From contig CAMLML010000012.1 in NCBI GenBank assembly GCA_946481095.1, positions 6,680 through 70,679 of the forward strand: 64,000 nt of DNA, in the 5' to 3' direction. Position numbers and translations under genes: made by a program. The first letter of the stretch is position 1; each line of letters starts with the position of its first letter. Below, one piece after another: positions 26,796 through 38,620 of the stretch. This stretch comes from an uncultured Cellvibrio sp. (GTDB lineage: Bacteria > Pseudomonadota > Gammaproteobacteria > Pseudomonadales > Cellvibrionaceae). Below the pieces are notes generated by a model. That model was given only the letters and a program-made list of their open reading frames with translations. It was not told where the DNA came from and did not search any database.

Positions 26796-26973
26796 AATCG
26801 TGAATAGCGTTATTGAATTCAATTCAGGATATTGAACTTTGATGTAATTAAATAACATGCAGTAGAGCATCACAGGTGGCGGCAGACACAACAAGGTGCG
26901 CACCTGTAAATTAAAAAATACAAAACATCAGAATCTGAAATGAGTTGGGAATATTTTTTAACGCATTTATTCT

Positions 26974-27783
26974 CTAAAATAAATTTGCAATCCAAACCCA
27001 TGCGCCAATCAATTTGCTGCCGACGACCATCAACATAATGGCCAGTGCAGGGCGCAGCCAGTGATCGGCTACACGATTGGCGAGATGGCTGCCAAAATAA
27101 ATTCCCGGCAATGATCCCATTAATAAATTGGCGAGCAACCCCCAATCCACATTTCCCAATCCCGCATGGCCCATGCCTGCAACCAATGTGAGTGGAACAG
27201 CGTGCGCAATTTCAGTTCCCACCAAGCGAACAGTGGGCAGCAACGGATAAAGCATAAATAAAGCAACAGTGCCCAAGGCTCCTGCGCCGATGGATGTGAT
27301 GGTGACAATGACGCCCAGAATTAGGCCCGTCACCACAGTAGCAACAAATTGTTGCCGATGATTCATACGGGTGACCCACAGATCATTCTTTTTACTGTAA
27401 TCGAAAATTTTTCGTTTGAAGAGAATGGCGACGGCAGTTAGAACCAGAGCGTAACCCAGAGTGGTTTTGATAATGGCATTGAGTGAATCCATATCGGATT
27501 TCATATAGTGCAGCCAGATTAATGTCAGGCCAGCTGCCGGAACACTCCCTAAAGCAAGCCAACCGGTGATGCGCCAATCAATATTCTTTTTTTTGTGATG
27601 AACATGAATGCCACCAGCCTTGGTGATTGCGGCATAAAGTAAATCGGTTCCAACCGCACTGGTGGGGGTGATGCCAAATTGCAGGAGTATTGGCGTCATT
27701 AATGAGCCACCACCGACACCAGTGAGGCCCACAATAAAACCAACTGCCAGACCTGCAATAATGTAAACCAGCTGTATATCCAC
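26974..27783 (-). CDS. TauE/SafE family membrane transporter
   Basis: A 269-residue sulfite/organosulfonate-exporter-family permease with about eight helices. The duplicated signatures are VGLTGVGGGSLMTPILLQFG near the N-terminus and GVIVTITSIGAGALGTVALF in the middle. The start is GTG with GGGGA upstream. The substrate is not predictable from sequence. It stands alone between intergenic gaps. Confidence 0.9.
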   Translation of the reverse strand: MDIQLVYIIAGLAVGFIVGLTGVGGGSLMTPILLQFGITPTSAVGTDLLYAAITKAGGIHVHHKKKNIDWRITGWLALGSVPAAGLTLIWLHYMKSDMDSLNAIIKTTLGYALVLTAVAILFKRKIFDYSKKNDLWVTRMNHRQQFVATVVTGLILGVIVTITSIGAGALGTVALFMLYPLLPTVRLVGTEIAHAVPLTLVAGMGHAGLGNVDWGLLANLLMGSLPGIYFGSHLANRVADHWLRPALAIMLMVVGSKLIGAWVWIANLF

Positions 27784-27912
27784 ACCGTCCCCAAAACTGT
27801 TTAAAAAACAGCAAAATGTTTGAAAATCAACAGGTCGCGCAGACTAGCGATTTGTTTTATGTCTGTAAAATGACGATTGGTTTGGATCTTATAGGGAAAG
27901 GATATAAAAGAT

Positions 27913-28962
27913 TTACAACTTGAGGCTGAGCCTTTCATTTTGATTGTTCAAACTTTGCACGCCAGAGAGGTTCAACACCAGATCCAACAATTCGTCCCAG
28001 GGTTCCGCATTGCGCATACCTTTAATGGATTTATCAATAGCATTGGCTTTGCGTAGCATTTGTTGCAATTGTGCTGGTTTAAAACGACGTAATGCATTTT
28101 GGATTAATGGTTGGCGCTTTTCCCAAACGCCTGCTTGTCTGGCAGCTATTTCAAATGATCTTCCCTGTGCTTGCAATTGTGCGATTTGATTCAGGCTGCG
28201 GATATCACGCAATATTGCCCAGAGAATGCTGATTGCGTCTGAACCTTCACCGCGTAATCCTTGTAATGTTTTTGCTGCTGCGCGTGCATCACCCTGCAAG
28301 GCTTTGTCGGCGAGACTGAATGGGTCGTAGCGCGCACTGTCAGCAACAGCACTGGCCATTAATTCATAATTTATATGTTTATCTGTTGTCAGCAGCGCCA
28401 ACTTTTCAATTTCCTGAACGGCTGCCAATAAATTTCCCTCAATACGTGAGGCTAATAAATCAATGGCATTTTGATCTGCCGATAAGCCGGATTGTTGTAA
28501 ACGTGTTGCCACCCAGCGTGATAATTGACTGGGTGGAATCGGCCAGATTTGCACATGAATGCCATTGTCTTCAATCGCTTTGACCCATTTACTTTTTTGT
28601 GTGGCGGAATCCAGTTTTTCGGTGATGACTAACAACAGATTATCGGGTGATGGATTTTCCAAATATTCCTGAATCGCTTTGGTGCCTTTATCACCAGGTT
28701 TGCCCGATGGCATGCGCACTTCAAAGATTTTTTTATCGGCAAATAATGACAAGCTATTCGCTGATGCGAGTAACTGATTCCAATCAAAACTGGTTTCAGC
28801 GTGAAAAATTTCGCGTTCGCTAAAACCTTGTTGACGTGCAGCCTTGCGAATTTGATCGCTGCTTTCCTGAATCAACAAGGGTTCGTCGCCTGATACCAGA
28901 TAAACCGGTGCAAGTGATTTTGCTATTGCCGGAGTTAATTGATCAGCGCGGATTTTTGGCAT
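27913..28962 (-). CDS. holA: DNA polymerase III subunit delta
   Basis: The 349-residue clamp-loader delta subunit opens the beta clamp. It begins with KIRADQLTPAIAKSLAPVYL and VSGDEPLLIQESSDQIRKAA, the family N-terminal motif, and keeps the three-domain layout with DLLASRIEGNLLAAVQEIEK in the middle. The start ATG is one base after the lptE stop codon, and leuS-lptE-holA is a conserved gammaproteobacterial block. Confidence 0.95.
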   Translation of the reverse strand: MPKIRADQLTPAIAKSLAPVYLVSGDEPLLIQESSDQIRKAARQQGFSEREIFHAETSFDWNQLLASANSLSLFADKKIFEVRMPSGKPGDKGTKAIQEYLENPSPDNLLLVITEKLDSATQKSKWVKAIEDNGIHVQIWPIPPSQLSRWVATRLQQSGLSADQNAIDLLASRIEGNLLAAVQEIEKLALLTTDKHINYELMASAVADSARYDPFSLADKALQGDARAAAKTLQGLRGEGSDAISILWAILRDIRSLNQIAQLQAQGRSFEIAARQAGVWEKRQPLIQNALRRFKPAQLQQMLRKANAIDKSIKGMRNAEPWDELLDLVLNLSGVQSLNNQNERLSLKL

Positions 28963-28963
28963 G

Positions 28964-29476
28964 TTATTTAGCCGTTGTTTGATCTTGTTTGTTGAGCAGC
29001 AAGCGCGTACGACGCAAAATCTGCTGCGCCAGTTCGCGATGCATTTCTCGCAAAATCAATGCTTCTTCCTGCGCAGCACCGTTGGCATTATTCAAATTGT
29101 AATTGTAAGTGCGTGTAACACTGGCGCGTGTCATGTTGTCTGTCGATTGACTATTTTTGGCCAATCGATATTCAACACTCAGTGTTAATTCATAAGCACT
29201 GGTCAGTGCATCAGCGCCAACACCAGCAGTGCGTTTATCCAACAATAATTTTTGAATTTGCAAATTGGCAATCGCTGAATCATCGCTGACTTCTTTCAAT
29301 CGATAAGTATTCAGCAGTGGTTGTAGATAAGTGAACAAAGCTGTGTGCTGATCATCCGCAGTAATTGAAATATTCGCCCATTCCATTTTTGACGAAATGT
29401 TGGGATTGCTGCCACGCAAATGCCATCCGCAGGCGCTGAGTAGGAAAATGCAAAAAATAATCAGGGATTTTTTCAT
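28964..29476 (-). CDS. lptE: LPS assembly lipoprotein LptE
   Basis: A 170-residue outer-membrane lipoprotein with signal IFCIFLLSACGWHLRGSNP. The CGWHLRG start of the mature form is diagnostic of LptE, the plug of the LptD barrel that delivers LPS to the outer leaflet. Later segments (ALTSAYELTLSVEYRLA, EALILREMHRELAQQILRR) fit the family. It lies between leuS and holA. A composite palindromic repeat sits in the 187 bases separating it from leuS. Confidence 0.95.
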   Translation of the reverse strand: MKKSLIIFCIFLLSACGWHLRGSNPNISSKMEWANISITADDQHTALFTYLQPLLNTYRLKEVSDDSAIANLQIQKLLLDKRTAGVGADALTSAYELTLSVEYRLAKNSQSTDNMTRASVTRTYNYNLNNANGAAQEEALILREMHRELAQQILRRTRLLLNKQDQTTAK

Positions 29477-29504
29477 TGGGGTCGCTTCAGTTGTTTAGCG
29501 TTTT

Positions 29505-29657
29505 CCCCCTCTCCCCTGCCCCTCTCCCACAAGGGGAGAGGGGAATTGGCCTTGTTCAATATTTTTGTGAAATTAATGATTGGTAAAATTACAAAAATAT
29601 TTATAGAACTCCAATCTGCTCCCTCTCCCTTGATGGGAGAGGGTTGGGGAGAGGGTG
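29505..29657. repeat. Composite palindromic repeat element, copy A (~153 bp)
   Basis: Left end 29505-29543 and right end 29613-29657 are each GC-rich palindromes with CCCTCTCCC cores and flank an AT-rich 69-bp centre. The left 39 bp match copy B (38572-38610, opposite strand) exactly, and the right 49 bp (to 29661) match with a single difference. The ends resemble terminal inverted repeats of a MITE or a BIME of paired REP sequences. It sits 7 bases after leuS and 28 before the lptE start, inside the leuS-lptE transcript. Confidence 0.85.
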
Positions 29658-29663
29658 TTTTAA

Positions 29664-32315
<2,652 letters not shown>

Positions 32316-32452
32316 TCAACTAACCTGATAAAAAGAAGGCGGATTATAGAGCTATTCAGCATTCTGTCACATCATCGATTTTAGAAAAAAATTAATAAGT
32401 GTCTATTATGAAGGATGGATTTTGCCCAGCAACATGATCCCCGGGAATCTTT

Positions 32453-33598
32453 ATGCGAAATGTCATTTTACTTTTGGTTATCATGCTTGGTGCTTGTGCG
32501 AATCAATCCGGATTAATAAGCAGTCAGCCTGACCCCGCTCTGCAAAAAGCATTATCAGGTGAATTGATTTTTGGTCGAATAATAAAAGATAGCGAATTGC
32601 CTGATGTTGATTTATTCGGGCTCACATCATCAATGAAACAATTTGCAGAAAATGCGGTTGAACACGGCAGTAGCGATGCAGATAAAGCAGAGTTGTTGCA
32701 TCTGTCGTTGATTCGCAGTGGTGTGCAGGGTGGTCAGGGAATTACCTATTCAACTTTTAATACAGGAACCGCACGCGAAGTGTTTGAAACCGGTAAGGCA
32801 AATTGTTTGGGATATACCTTATTGTATGTTTCCCTTGCCCGTCATGCTGGATTAAAAGCCCAGGTAAATCAGGTCATGGTGCCCCCATCCTGGGATATGA
32901 ATTCAAAGCGTTCTTATTTTTTAATGCGCCATGTCAATGCCAAGGTTGTCGCGCGTAAATCGCGTTGGCCATTGGTGCGTGAAGCACATCGTATTTCAGA
33001 TGTGAGCGATGTGGTGGTTGATTTGGAGATTCGTCGATTCCGCGCCAACTATCGACAAAAAGCCCTGGATAATTTTGAAACTGAAGCACTTTTTTACAAT
33101 AATCGTGCGATGGAGTTTTCTTCTGATGAAGATGAAAAAAATTCGTTTTTATATTTGCGTCGTGCACTCAAGGTTAAAGATGACCAAAGTTTTATCTGGA
33201 GTAATCTGGCCAGTTTGTATCGTAAACGCGGTGATCTTGACCTGGCAGAAGTGACTTATTTACATGCACTATCGTTGGATGCGCGGGATTTAACCGTATT
33301 GCATAATCTGGCCAGTTTGTACAAACAAACTGGTAATTTGCAACAATCGGAAATTTATCGTAAAAAAGTGCAGCGTTATAGAAACTCCAATCCTTATTAT
33401 CTTTATCAGGCCGCTATGTCTGCTCAGGCAGCAGGGGACATACCAAAAGCGCTGGATTATATAAAGCGTGCCATTCAAAAAGAAACGGATGATGACAGGT
33501 TGTATTTACTGGCAGCCGACATAATGAAAGCGGCAGGTGATTTGGCCGGTGCAGAAAAAATGCAGAAAAAAGCAGATGAACTGAAAAATTTATATTAG
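32453..33598 (+). CDS. Lipoprotein with transglutaminase-like and TPR domains
   Basis: A 381-residue protein. The lipobox is MLGACANQS. Residues about 90-170 form a transglutaminase/SirB1-like domain with the Cys in GKANCLGYTLLYVSLARHAG and a His in FLMRHVNAKVV. The C-terminal half carries three to four TPRs (SFIWSNLASLYRKRGDLDLA and LHNLASLYKQTGNLQQSEIY among them). It is probably a periplasmic-facing envelope protein involved in protein-protein contacts or peptide crosslinking. Whether the Cys-His pair is catalytic is unknown. The esterase gene follows after 10 bases. Confidence 0.78.
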   Translation: MRNVILLLVIMLGACANQSGLISSQPDPALQKALSGELIFGRIIKDSELPDVDLFGLTSSMKQFAENAVEHGSSDADKAELLHLSLIRSGVQGGQGITYSTFNTGTAREVFETGKANCLGYTLLYVSLARHAGLKAQVNQVMVPPSWDMNSKRSYFLMRHVNAKVVARKSRWPLVREAHRISDVSDVVVDLEIRRFRANYRQKALDNFETEALFYNNRAMEFSSDEDEKNSFLYLRRALKVKDDQSFIWSNLASLYRKRGDLDLAEVTYLHALSLDARDLTVLHNLASLYKQTGNLQQSEIYRKKVQRYRNSNPYYLYQAAMSAQAAGDIPKALDYIKRAIQKETDDDRLYLLAADIMKAAGDLAGAEKMQKKADELKNLY

Positions 33599-33608
33599 GA
33601 ACCGTTTT

Positions 33609-34514
33609 ATGAAAATCAGGCAATTATATTTAATGATGTTGCTGTTATGGTCGTTTTCCTGTGTGGCTGAAAATAAAATGATGAATTCAAATAAACTGTA
33701 TCTGTGGCCTGAAAAACCAATGGTAAGCCCTGATCGCGAAACTATAAAAGATCAACGGGTTTATTTTGTTGATAATCCTTCCATGGAAGTTTTTTTTCCG
33801 GAAAAAGAAAAAATAAATGGGACAGCAGTGGTTATTTTTCCTGGTGGAGGCTATGTGCGATTGGCGATTTATCATGAAGCTTACGACATTGCAAAATGGT
33901 TTGCTGAACGGGGAGTAACTGCTTTTGTGGTGAAATATCGCATGCAGGAATATGGTTTCCCGGCTCCATTGCTGGATGGCTTGCGTGCTGTGCGTATGGT
34001 GCGCAGTCGTGCAAAAGAATGGCATCTGGATGTGAATAAAATCGGTGTGGTGGGTTTTTCCGCAGGAGGGCATCTGGCTGCCAGCGTTCTAACCCGGCAC
34101 GATTTTGGTGAAAGCAAAACAGATTCATTATCAGCCATCCATGCACGACCGGATTTTGCCATTTTGGGTTATCCGGTTATCAGTATGCAGGCAGCATTTA
34201 CTCATCAGGGATCACGTAAGGCCTTGCTGGGTGAGAATCCCTCCGTGCAATTAATGGCGGATAATTCGCTTGAACTGCAAGTAAAAAAAGATATACCACC
34301 CGTATTTATGTTTCATGGTGTTGCTGATCAATCAGTGCCGGTTGCCAATAGTTTGTCTTTTTTTACTGAAGTGCAAAAGTACAATTCACAATCTGAATTG
34401 CATATTTATCAAAGCAGTATTCATGGTGTGGGCATGGTGCAAGGCCAGGGCAGTATTTCCAGTTGGCCACAGGCACTTGAACTTTGGTTAAAACAAAATA
34501 AATGGATCAATTAA
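33609..34514 (+). CDS. Secreted alpha/beta-hydrolase (esterase, xylan-esterase-like)
   Basis: A 301-residue protein with a signal peptide (LYLMMLLLWSFSCVAEN), so exported. The oxyanion-hole segment is VIFPGGGYVRLAIYHEAYD. The nucleophile is the Ser in VGFSAGGHLAASVL at about residue 155. FHGVADQSVPV holds the acid Asp and SSIHGVGM the catalytic His. This matches the BD-FAE/acetyl-esterase subfamily, often encoded with glycan-degrading enzymes. It overlaps glnE by 13 bases. Confidence 0.85.
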   Translation: MKIRQLYLMMLLLWSFSCVAENKMMNSNKLYLWPEKPMVSPDRETIKDQRVYFVDNPSMEVFFPEKEKINGTAVVIFPGGGYVRLAIYHEAYDIAKWFAERGVTAFVVKYRMQEYGFPAPLLDGLRAVRMVRSRAKEWHLDVNKIGVVGFSAGGHLAASVLTRHDFGESKTDSLSAIHARPDFAILGYPVISMQAAFTHQGSRKALLGENPSVQLMADNSLELQVKKDIPPVFMFHGVADQSVPVANSLSFFTEVQKYNSQSELHIYQSSIHGVGMVQGQGSISSWPQALELWLKQNKWIN

Positions 34515-37510
34515 TTTCAATGCTCAATATTCACTCTGTCCCTGATTGTTTAAAAACCTTTGCCGAAAAAACCTGGAAAGATTATCTGGATGCAGAAGCC
34601 CGCGAAAATCTTCCATCGCTGGAATCACTTTTATCGTCCTGCATTGGCAAAGGATGGATTTCCAATGCAGATTTTCCATCACAACTCACCAAAGCTTTTG
34701 TCGGTAGCGAATTTGTCGCACAAACTGCCGCGCGAAATCCCCAATTGTTTCAGTCTTTAATTTCATCCGGACGATTGTTTTCCAATTCAGATTCATCTGT
34801 GTGGATTGAAAATTTTGTTGCGCAAGGAAAGTTATTAACGACTGAAATTGAGTTGGATAAGCACTTGCGTCGCAGCCGGCAAGAACAGCAATTCAAAACT
34901 GTTTGGCAAGATCTTAATCGGTTGTTGACCATGCAAGAAGTCACCGCTGATTTGTCTGCTTTTGCGGATGCATCCATCAGTTTGGCTGCAGATTGGCACT
35001 ATCGCGATTTGCAAAAACGTTATGGTACACCGATTGGAAAAAGTTCTGGCCTGGCGCAACCTTTTATGGTGTTGGGCATGGGCAAGCTGGGCGCACAGGA
35101 ACTCAATATTTCATCGGATATTGATTTGATTTTTACTTTTCCTGAATCCGGCGAAACCGATCATGCCGTAAGTGCTATCAGCAATCAGGAGTTTTTTATC
35201 AAGCTCGGACAAAAACTGATTAAAAGTTTGGATGCAATGACGGCCGATGGATTCGTGTTTCGTGTGGATATGCGTTTGCGTCCGCATGGACAAAGTGGTT
35301 CTTTGGCGATGAGTTTTGTCGGCATGGAAGATTATTACGAAACACAAGGACGTGATTGGGAACGCTACGCCATGATCAAAGCACGTTTGGTAGCTTGGGC
35401 CAATAGTCATGAAAAGCCAGCGTTGGATATTGAAGTGGCTCGCGTTGGTTTGCGGCAAATTTTGCGGCCATTTACCTACAGGCAATATATTGATTTCAGT
35501 GTGATCGAAGCTCTTCGCGATATGAAAGGATTAATTGCCAGACAAGTACAACGCAAGGGTATGAGTGCTGATGTGAAGCTGGGTGAGGGCGGCATTCGCG
35601 AAGTGGAATTTATTGTGCAGGCTTTTCAATTGATTCGTGGCGGACGTGATAGTCGTTTGCAAGAGAGGCAGGTCTGCAAAATGCTGCCTTTTTTGGAAGC
35701 AGAGCATTATTTGCCGCAAGGTGTCGGAACATTATTGCTGGAAGCCTATATTTTTTTGCGCAATACCGAACATGCGATTCAAGCTTGGCAAGACAAACAA
35801 ACCCAATCATTACCAGCGGATATTAACAATCAAATCCGTTTGGCCTGGGTCATGGGTTTTCAATCCTGGGATGAATTTTTTGCGCAATTACAAACTTATC
35901 GTCAACAAGTGAATAAAGAGTTTCGGGCGGTAATTGCAGCACCGGAAGTTGAAGCTCCGATCAATCAGCCGGCATTAAATTTCTGGTTAGGTTTATGGGA
36001 TGGTAGTTTGCAAGGTGAAGAAGCGCATCAGCAATTGATGGATCGCGAAATTGAATCTGCCGATGAATTGTTAAAACATCTGCAGCGCATGCGTGAAAGT
36101 AAATCGGTTATGTCAATGCAAGCCAGTAGTCGTAAGCGACTGGATACATTTATTCCTTTGTTGTTAATCGCATTGTGTGATCGCGCGCAAAAAGGTGAAG
36201 TGATAAGTCTGGTAGAAACGCTTGGTCGAATTGTCCCTTTGGTTGAATCAGTTGCGCGTCGTACGGCTTATTTGGTGTTGTTGGTGGAAAATCCAATCGC
36301 GTTGCAACAATTAGTGCGTTTGTGTGCAGCGAGTTTATTAATTGCGGATCAGCTTGCGCATTACCCTGCTTTATTGGATGAATTATTAACACCGGAAAGT
36401 TTGTATGCTCCACCCAATAAAGAATTATTGCGCGACGAGTTGCGCCGCGATGTGTTGCGTTTGGCATGGGATGATTTGGAAGGTCATATGGAAGCTTTAC
36501 GTTATTTTCGTTCTGCACATGCGTTGCGTGTTGCTGCCAGCGAAGTGACGGGCGTTTTGCCCTTAATGAAAGTCAGTGATTATTTAACTTATATTGCCGA
36601 AACTATTTTGGAGCATGTATTGGAATTGGCTTGGCAATATATGATTTCGCGTCATGGTTATCCCCGGCGTGAGGATGGTAGTTTGGTCGAAACACCGGAA
36701 TTTATTATTGTGGCTTATGGAAAGTTGGGTGGTCTTGAATTGGCTCATGGATCGGATCTGGATTTGGTTTTTATTCATAACGCCTATGCAAATGGTGTCA
36801 GTAGTGGCGAAAAGGAAGTCGATAATTTGAGTTTTTATACGCGTCTTGGGCAGCGCATTATTCATATTTTAAATACACAAACGTTGTCCGGAAAATTATA
36901 CGAAGTGGATATGCGGTTGCGTCCTTCCGGTAATTCCGGGTTATTGGTGTCATCTTTGGTCGCTTTTGAGAAATATCAACAAAATGAAGCCTGGACTTGG
37001 GAGCATCAGGCATTGGTCAGGGCAAGAGTGGTTGCAGGTAATGAAGAACTTGGCAAGGAATTTGAGCGAGTCCGGCAAAAAATTCTGCAACGTCCGCGTG
37101 ATTTGCCGCAGCTGCGAAAAGAGGTGGTGGATATGCGGCAGAAGATGCGTGACCAATTGGGTTCGTCCAAACAAAAAGCAGCCAGCATTTTTAATGTGAA
37201 ACAGGATGCCGGTGGTATCGTGGATATTGAATTTATGGTTCAATACGCGGCCTTGGCGTGGGCGCATCAACAGCCCGACGTCATCCGGTACACGGACAAC
37301 ATTCGAATACTGGAGTCACTGCAAACAGCAGGTTTACTCGATGCTGACGCGGTGGCCCAACTGATCGCAGCCTACAAAGCTTACCGATCCACAGGGCATA
37401 AATTGGCGCTGCAGCGTCAGGAAGCCATACTCGAAGGTGAAGATCAGTTTGTAACTGAACGCCAACAAGTTCTGGATATCTGGCAGCGTCTGATGTTAAC
37501 CGAATTTTAG
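34502..37510 (+). CDS. glnE: Bifunctional glutamine synthetase adenylyltransferase/deadenylylase
   Basis: A 1002-residue enzyme that adenylylates and deadenylylates glutamine synthetase in response to PII. Two nucleotidyltransferase domains are visible: FMVLGMGKLGAQELNISSDI (with DLIF) in the N-terminal half, and IIVAYGKLGGLELAHGSDLD in the C-terminal half. DVKLGEGGIREVEFIVQAFQ and FNVKQDAGGIVDIEFMVQYA follow each. The length is a little above that of E. coli (946) and close to Pseudomonas. The start overlaps the esterase gene. ilvE follows, as in pseudomonads. Confidence 0.97.
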   Translation: MDQLISMLNIHSVPDCLKTFAEKTWKDYLDAEARENLPSLESLLSSCIGKGWISNADFPSQLTKAFVGSEFVAQTAARNPQLFQSLISSGRLFSNSDSSVWIENFVAQGKLLTTEIELDKHLRRSRQEQQFKTVWQDLNRLLTMQEVTADLSAFADASISLAADWHYRDLQKRYGTPIGKSSGLAQPFMVLGMGKLGAQELNISSDIDLIFTFPESGETDHAVSAISNQEFFIKLGQKLIKSLDAMTADGFVFRVDMRLRPHGQSGSLAMSFVGMEDYYETQGRDWERYAMIKARLVAWANSHEKPALDIEVARVGLRQILRPFTYRQYIDFSVIEALRDMKGLIARQVQRKGMSADVKLGEGGIREVEFIVQAFQLIRGGRDSRLQERQVCKMLPFLEAEHYLPQGVGTLLLEAYIFLRNTEHAIQAWQDKQTQSLPADINNQIRLAWVMGFQSWDEFFAQLQTYRQQVNKEFRAVIAAPEVEAPINQPALNFWLGLWDGSLQGEEAHQQLMDREIESADELLKHLQRMRESKSVMSMQASSRKRLDTFIPLLLIALCDRAQKGEVISLVETLGRIVPLVESVARRTAYLVLLVENPIALQQLVRLCAASLLIADQLAHYPALLDELLTPESLYAPPNKELLRDELRRDVLRLAWDDLEGHMEALRYFRSAHALRVAASEVTGVLPLMKVSDYLTYIAETILEHVLELAWQYMISRHGYPRREDGSLVETPEFIIVAYGKLGGLELAHGSDLDLVFIHNAYANGVSSGEKEVDNLSFYTRLGQRIIHILNTQTLSGKLYEVDMRLRPSGNSGLLVSSLVAFEKYQQNEAWTWEHQALVRARVVAGNEELGKEFERVRQKILQRPRDLPQLRKEVVDMRQKMRDQLGSSKQKAASIFNVKQDAGGIVDIEFMVQYAALAWAHQQPDVIRYTDNIRILESLQTAGLLDADAVAQLIAAYKAYRSTGHKLALQRQEAILEGEDQFVTERQQVLDIWQRLMLTEF

Positions 37511-37519
37511 GAGTTGACT

Positions 37520-38449
37520 ATGTCATTTGCCGATCGCGACGGCGTTATATGGCTTGATGGTGAACTGATCCCCTGGCGCGATGCCAAGGTTCATGTTTTA
37601 ACCCACACATTGCATTACGGTATGGGTGTTTTTGAAGGCGTGCGTGCTTACAAAAGTTCTACACTCGGTACCAGCATTTTTCGTTTGAAAGAACACACCG
37701 ATCGTCTCTTCCGCTCTGCACACATCATGCGCATGAAAATGCCTTACACCAAAGATGTGGTAAACGACGCGCACAAATTGGTCGTGCGTGAAAATAAATT
37801 ATCCGAAGCTTATTTGCGCCCTATGGCCTTTTACGGTTCAGAAGGTATGGGTCTGCGTGCAGATAATTTAAAAGTGCACATCATGGTTGCTGCCTGGAAT
37901 TGGCCGTCATATATGTCGCCGGAAGCACGCGATAAAGGAATCAAAATTCGCACATCGAGTTACACACGTCACCACGTGAATATTTCCATGTGTAAAGCCA
38001 AAGCGAACGGCCACTACATCAACTCCTTGCTGGCTCTTCAAGAAGCCTTAGATAGTGGTTGTGAGGAAGCACTGTTGTTGGACAACGAAGGTTATGTTGC
38101 AGAAGGCAGCGGCGAGAATTTCTTTTTGGTGCGTGATGGTGTGATTTATACACCGGAATTAACTTCCTGTCTGGATGGCATCACCCGCAATACCATTTTC
38201 CAATTGGCTGCGGATTGTGGTTACACCATTAAAGAAAAACGCATCACTCGCGATGAAGTTTATGTTGCTGATGAAGCATTCTTTACTGGAACCGCTGCAG
38301 AAGTTTTGCCAATTCGTGAATTGGATGGCCGTCAAATCGGTGAAGGTCGCCGTGGTCCTATTACCACTGAATTGCAAGATTTGTATTTCAAATCCGTGCG
38401 CGGTGAATTAACAGCGCACACGGATTGGTTGTCGCCTGTTGGTGCTTGA
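37520..38449 (+). CDS. ilvE: Branched-chain amino acid aminotransferase
   Basis: PLP-dependent class IV transaminase making Val, Leu and Ile from their keto acids, 309 residues. The ATG has AGGAG 6 bases upstream. LTHTLHYGMGVFEGVRAYKS is the N-terminal motif, and the lysine that binds PLP is in MCKAKANGHYINSLLALQEA. EGYVAEGSGENFFLVRDGVI is the family signature. It lies 9 bases after glnE. A composite repeat starts 5 bases past its stop codon. Confidence 0.96.
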   Translation: MSFADRDGVIWLDGELIPWRDAKVHVLTHTLHYGMGVFEGVRAYKSSTLGTSIFRLKEHTDRLFRSAHIMRMKMPYTKDVVNDAHKLVVRENKLSEAYLRPMAFYGSEGMGLRADNLKVHIMVAAWNWPSYMSPEARDKGIKIRTSSYTRHHVNISMCKAKANGHYINSLLALQEALDSGCEEALLLDNEGYVAEGSGENFFLVRDGVIYTPELTSCLDGITRNTIFQLAADCGYTIKEKRITRDEVYVADEAFFTGTAAEVLPIRELDGRQIGEGRRGPITTELQDLYFKSVRGELTAHTDWLSPVGA

Positions 38450-38454
38450 AAAAA

Positions 38455-38611
38455 CACCCTCTCCCCAGCCCTCTCCCATCAAGGGAGAGGGAGCAGATTC
38501 GAGTTTTGAATTAATGTGGTTTGAAATTTTAAATATTTTACATTCAAGAGAAATATTAAAAAGAACCACATCCCCTCTCCCCTTGTGGGAGAGGGGCAGG
38601 GGAGAGGGGGG
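38455..38611. repeat. Composite palindromic repeat element, copy B (~157 bp)
   Basis: Same element as copy A at 29505 but in the opposite orientation. Its right end (38572-38610) is identical to the left end of copy A over 39 bases. Its left end (38451-38499) differs at one base in 49. The 72-bp AT-rich centre shares only scattered blocks with copy A. It lies between ilvE and waaF and contributes bases immediately before the waaF start codon. Confidence 0.85.
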
Positions 38612-38620
38612 CTTTTAAAA

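Noticed and set aside
29505..29657. CRISPR-like interpretation of the repeated GC-rich hairpins
   Set aside because: The repeats are not evenly spaced with unique spacers and no cas gene is present.
33687..34162. Overlapping antisense frames in the esterase gene
   Set aside because: Three different frames over the same gene, with typical shadow composition rich in His and Ser.
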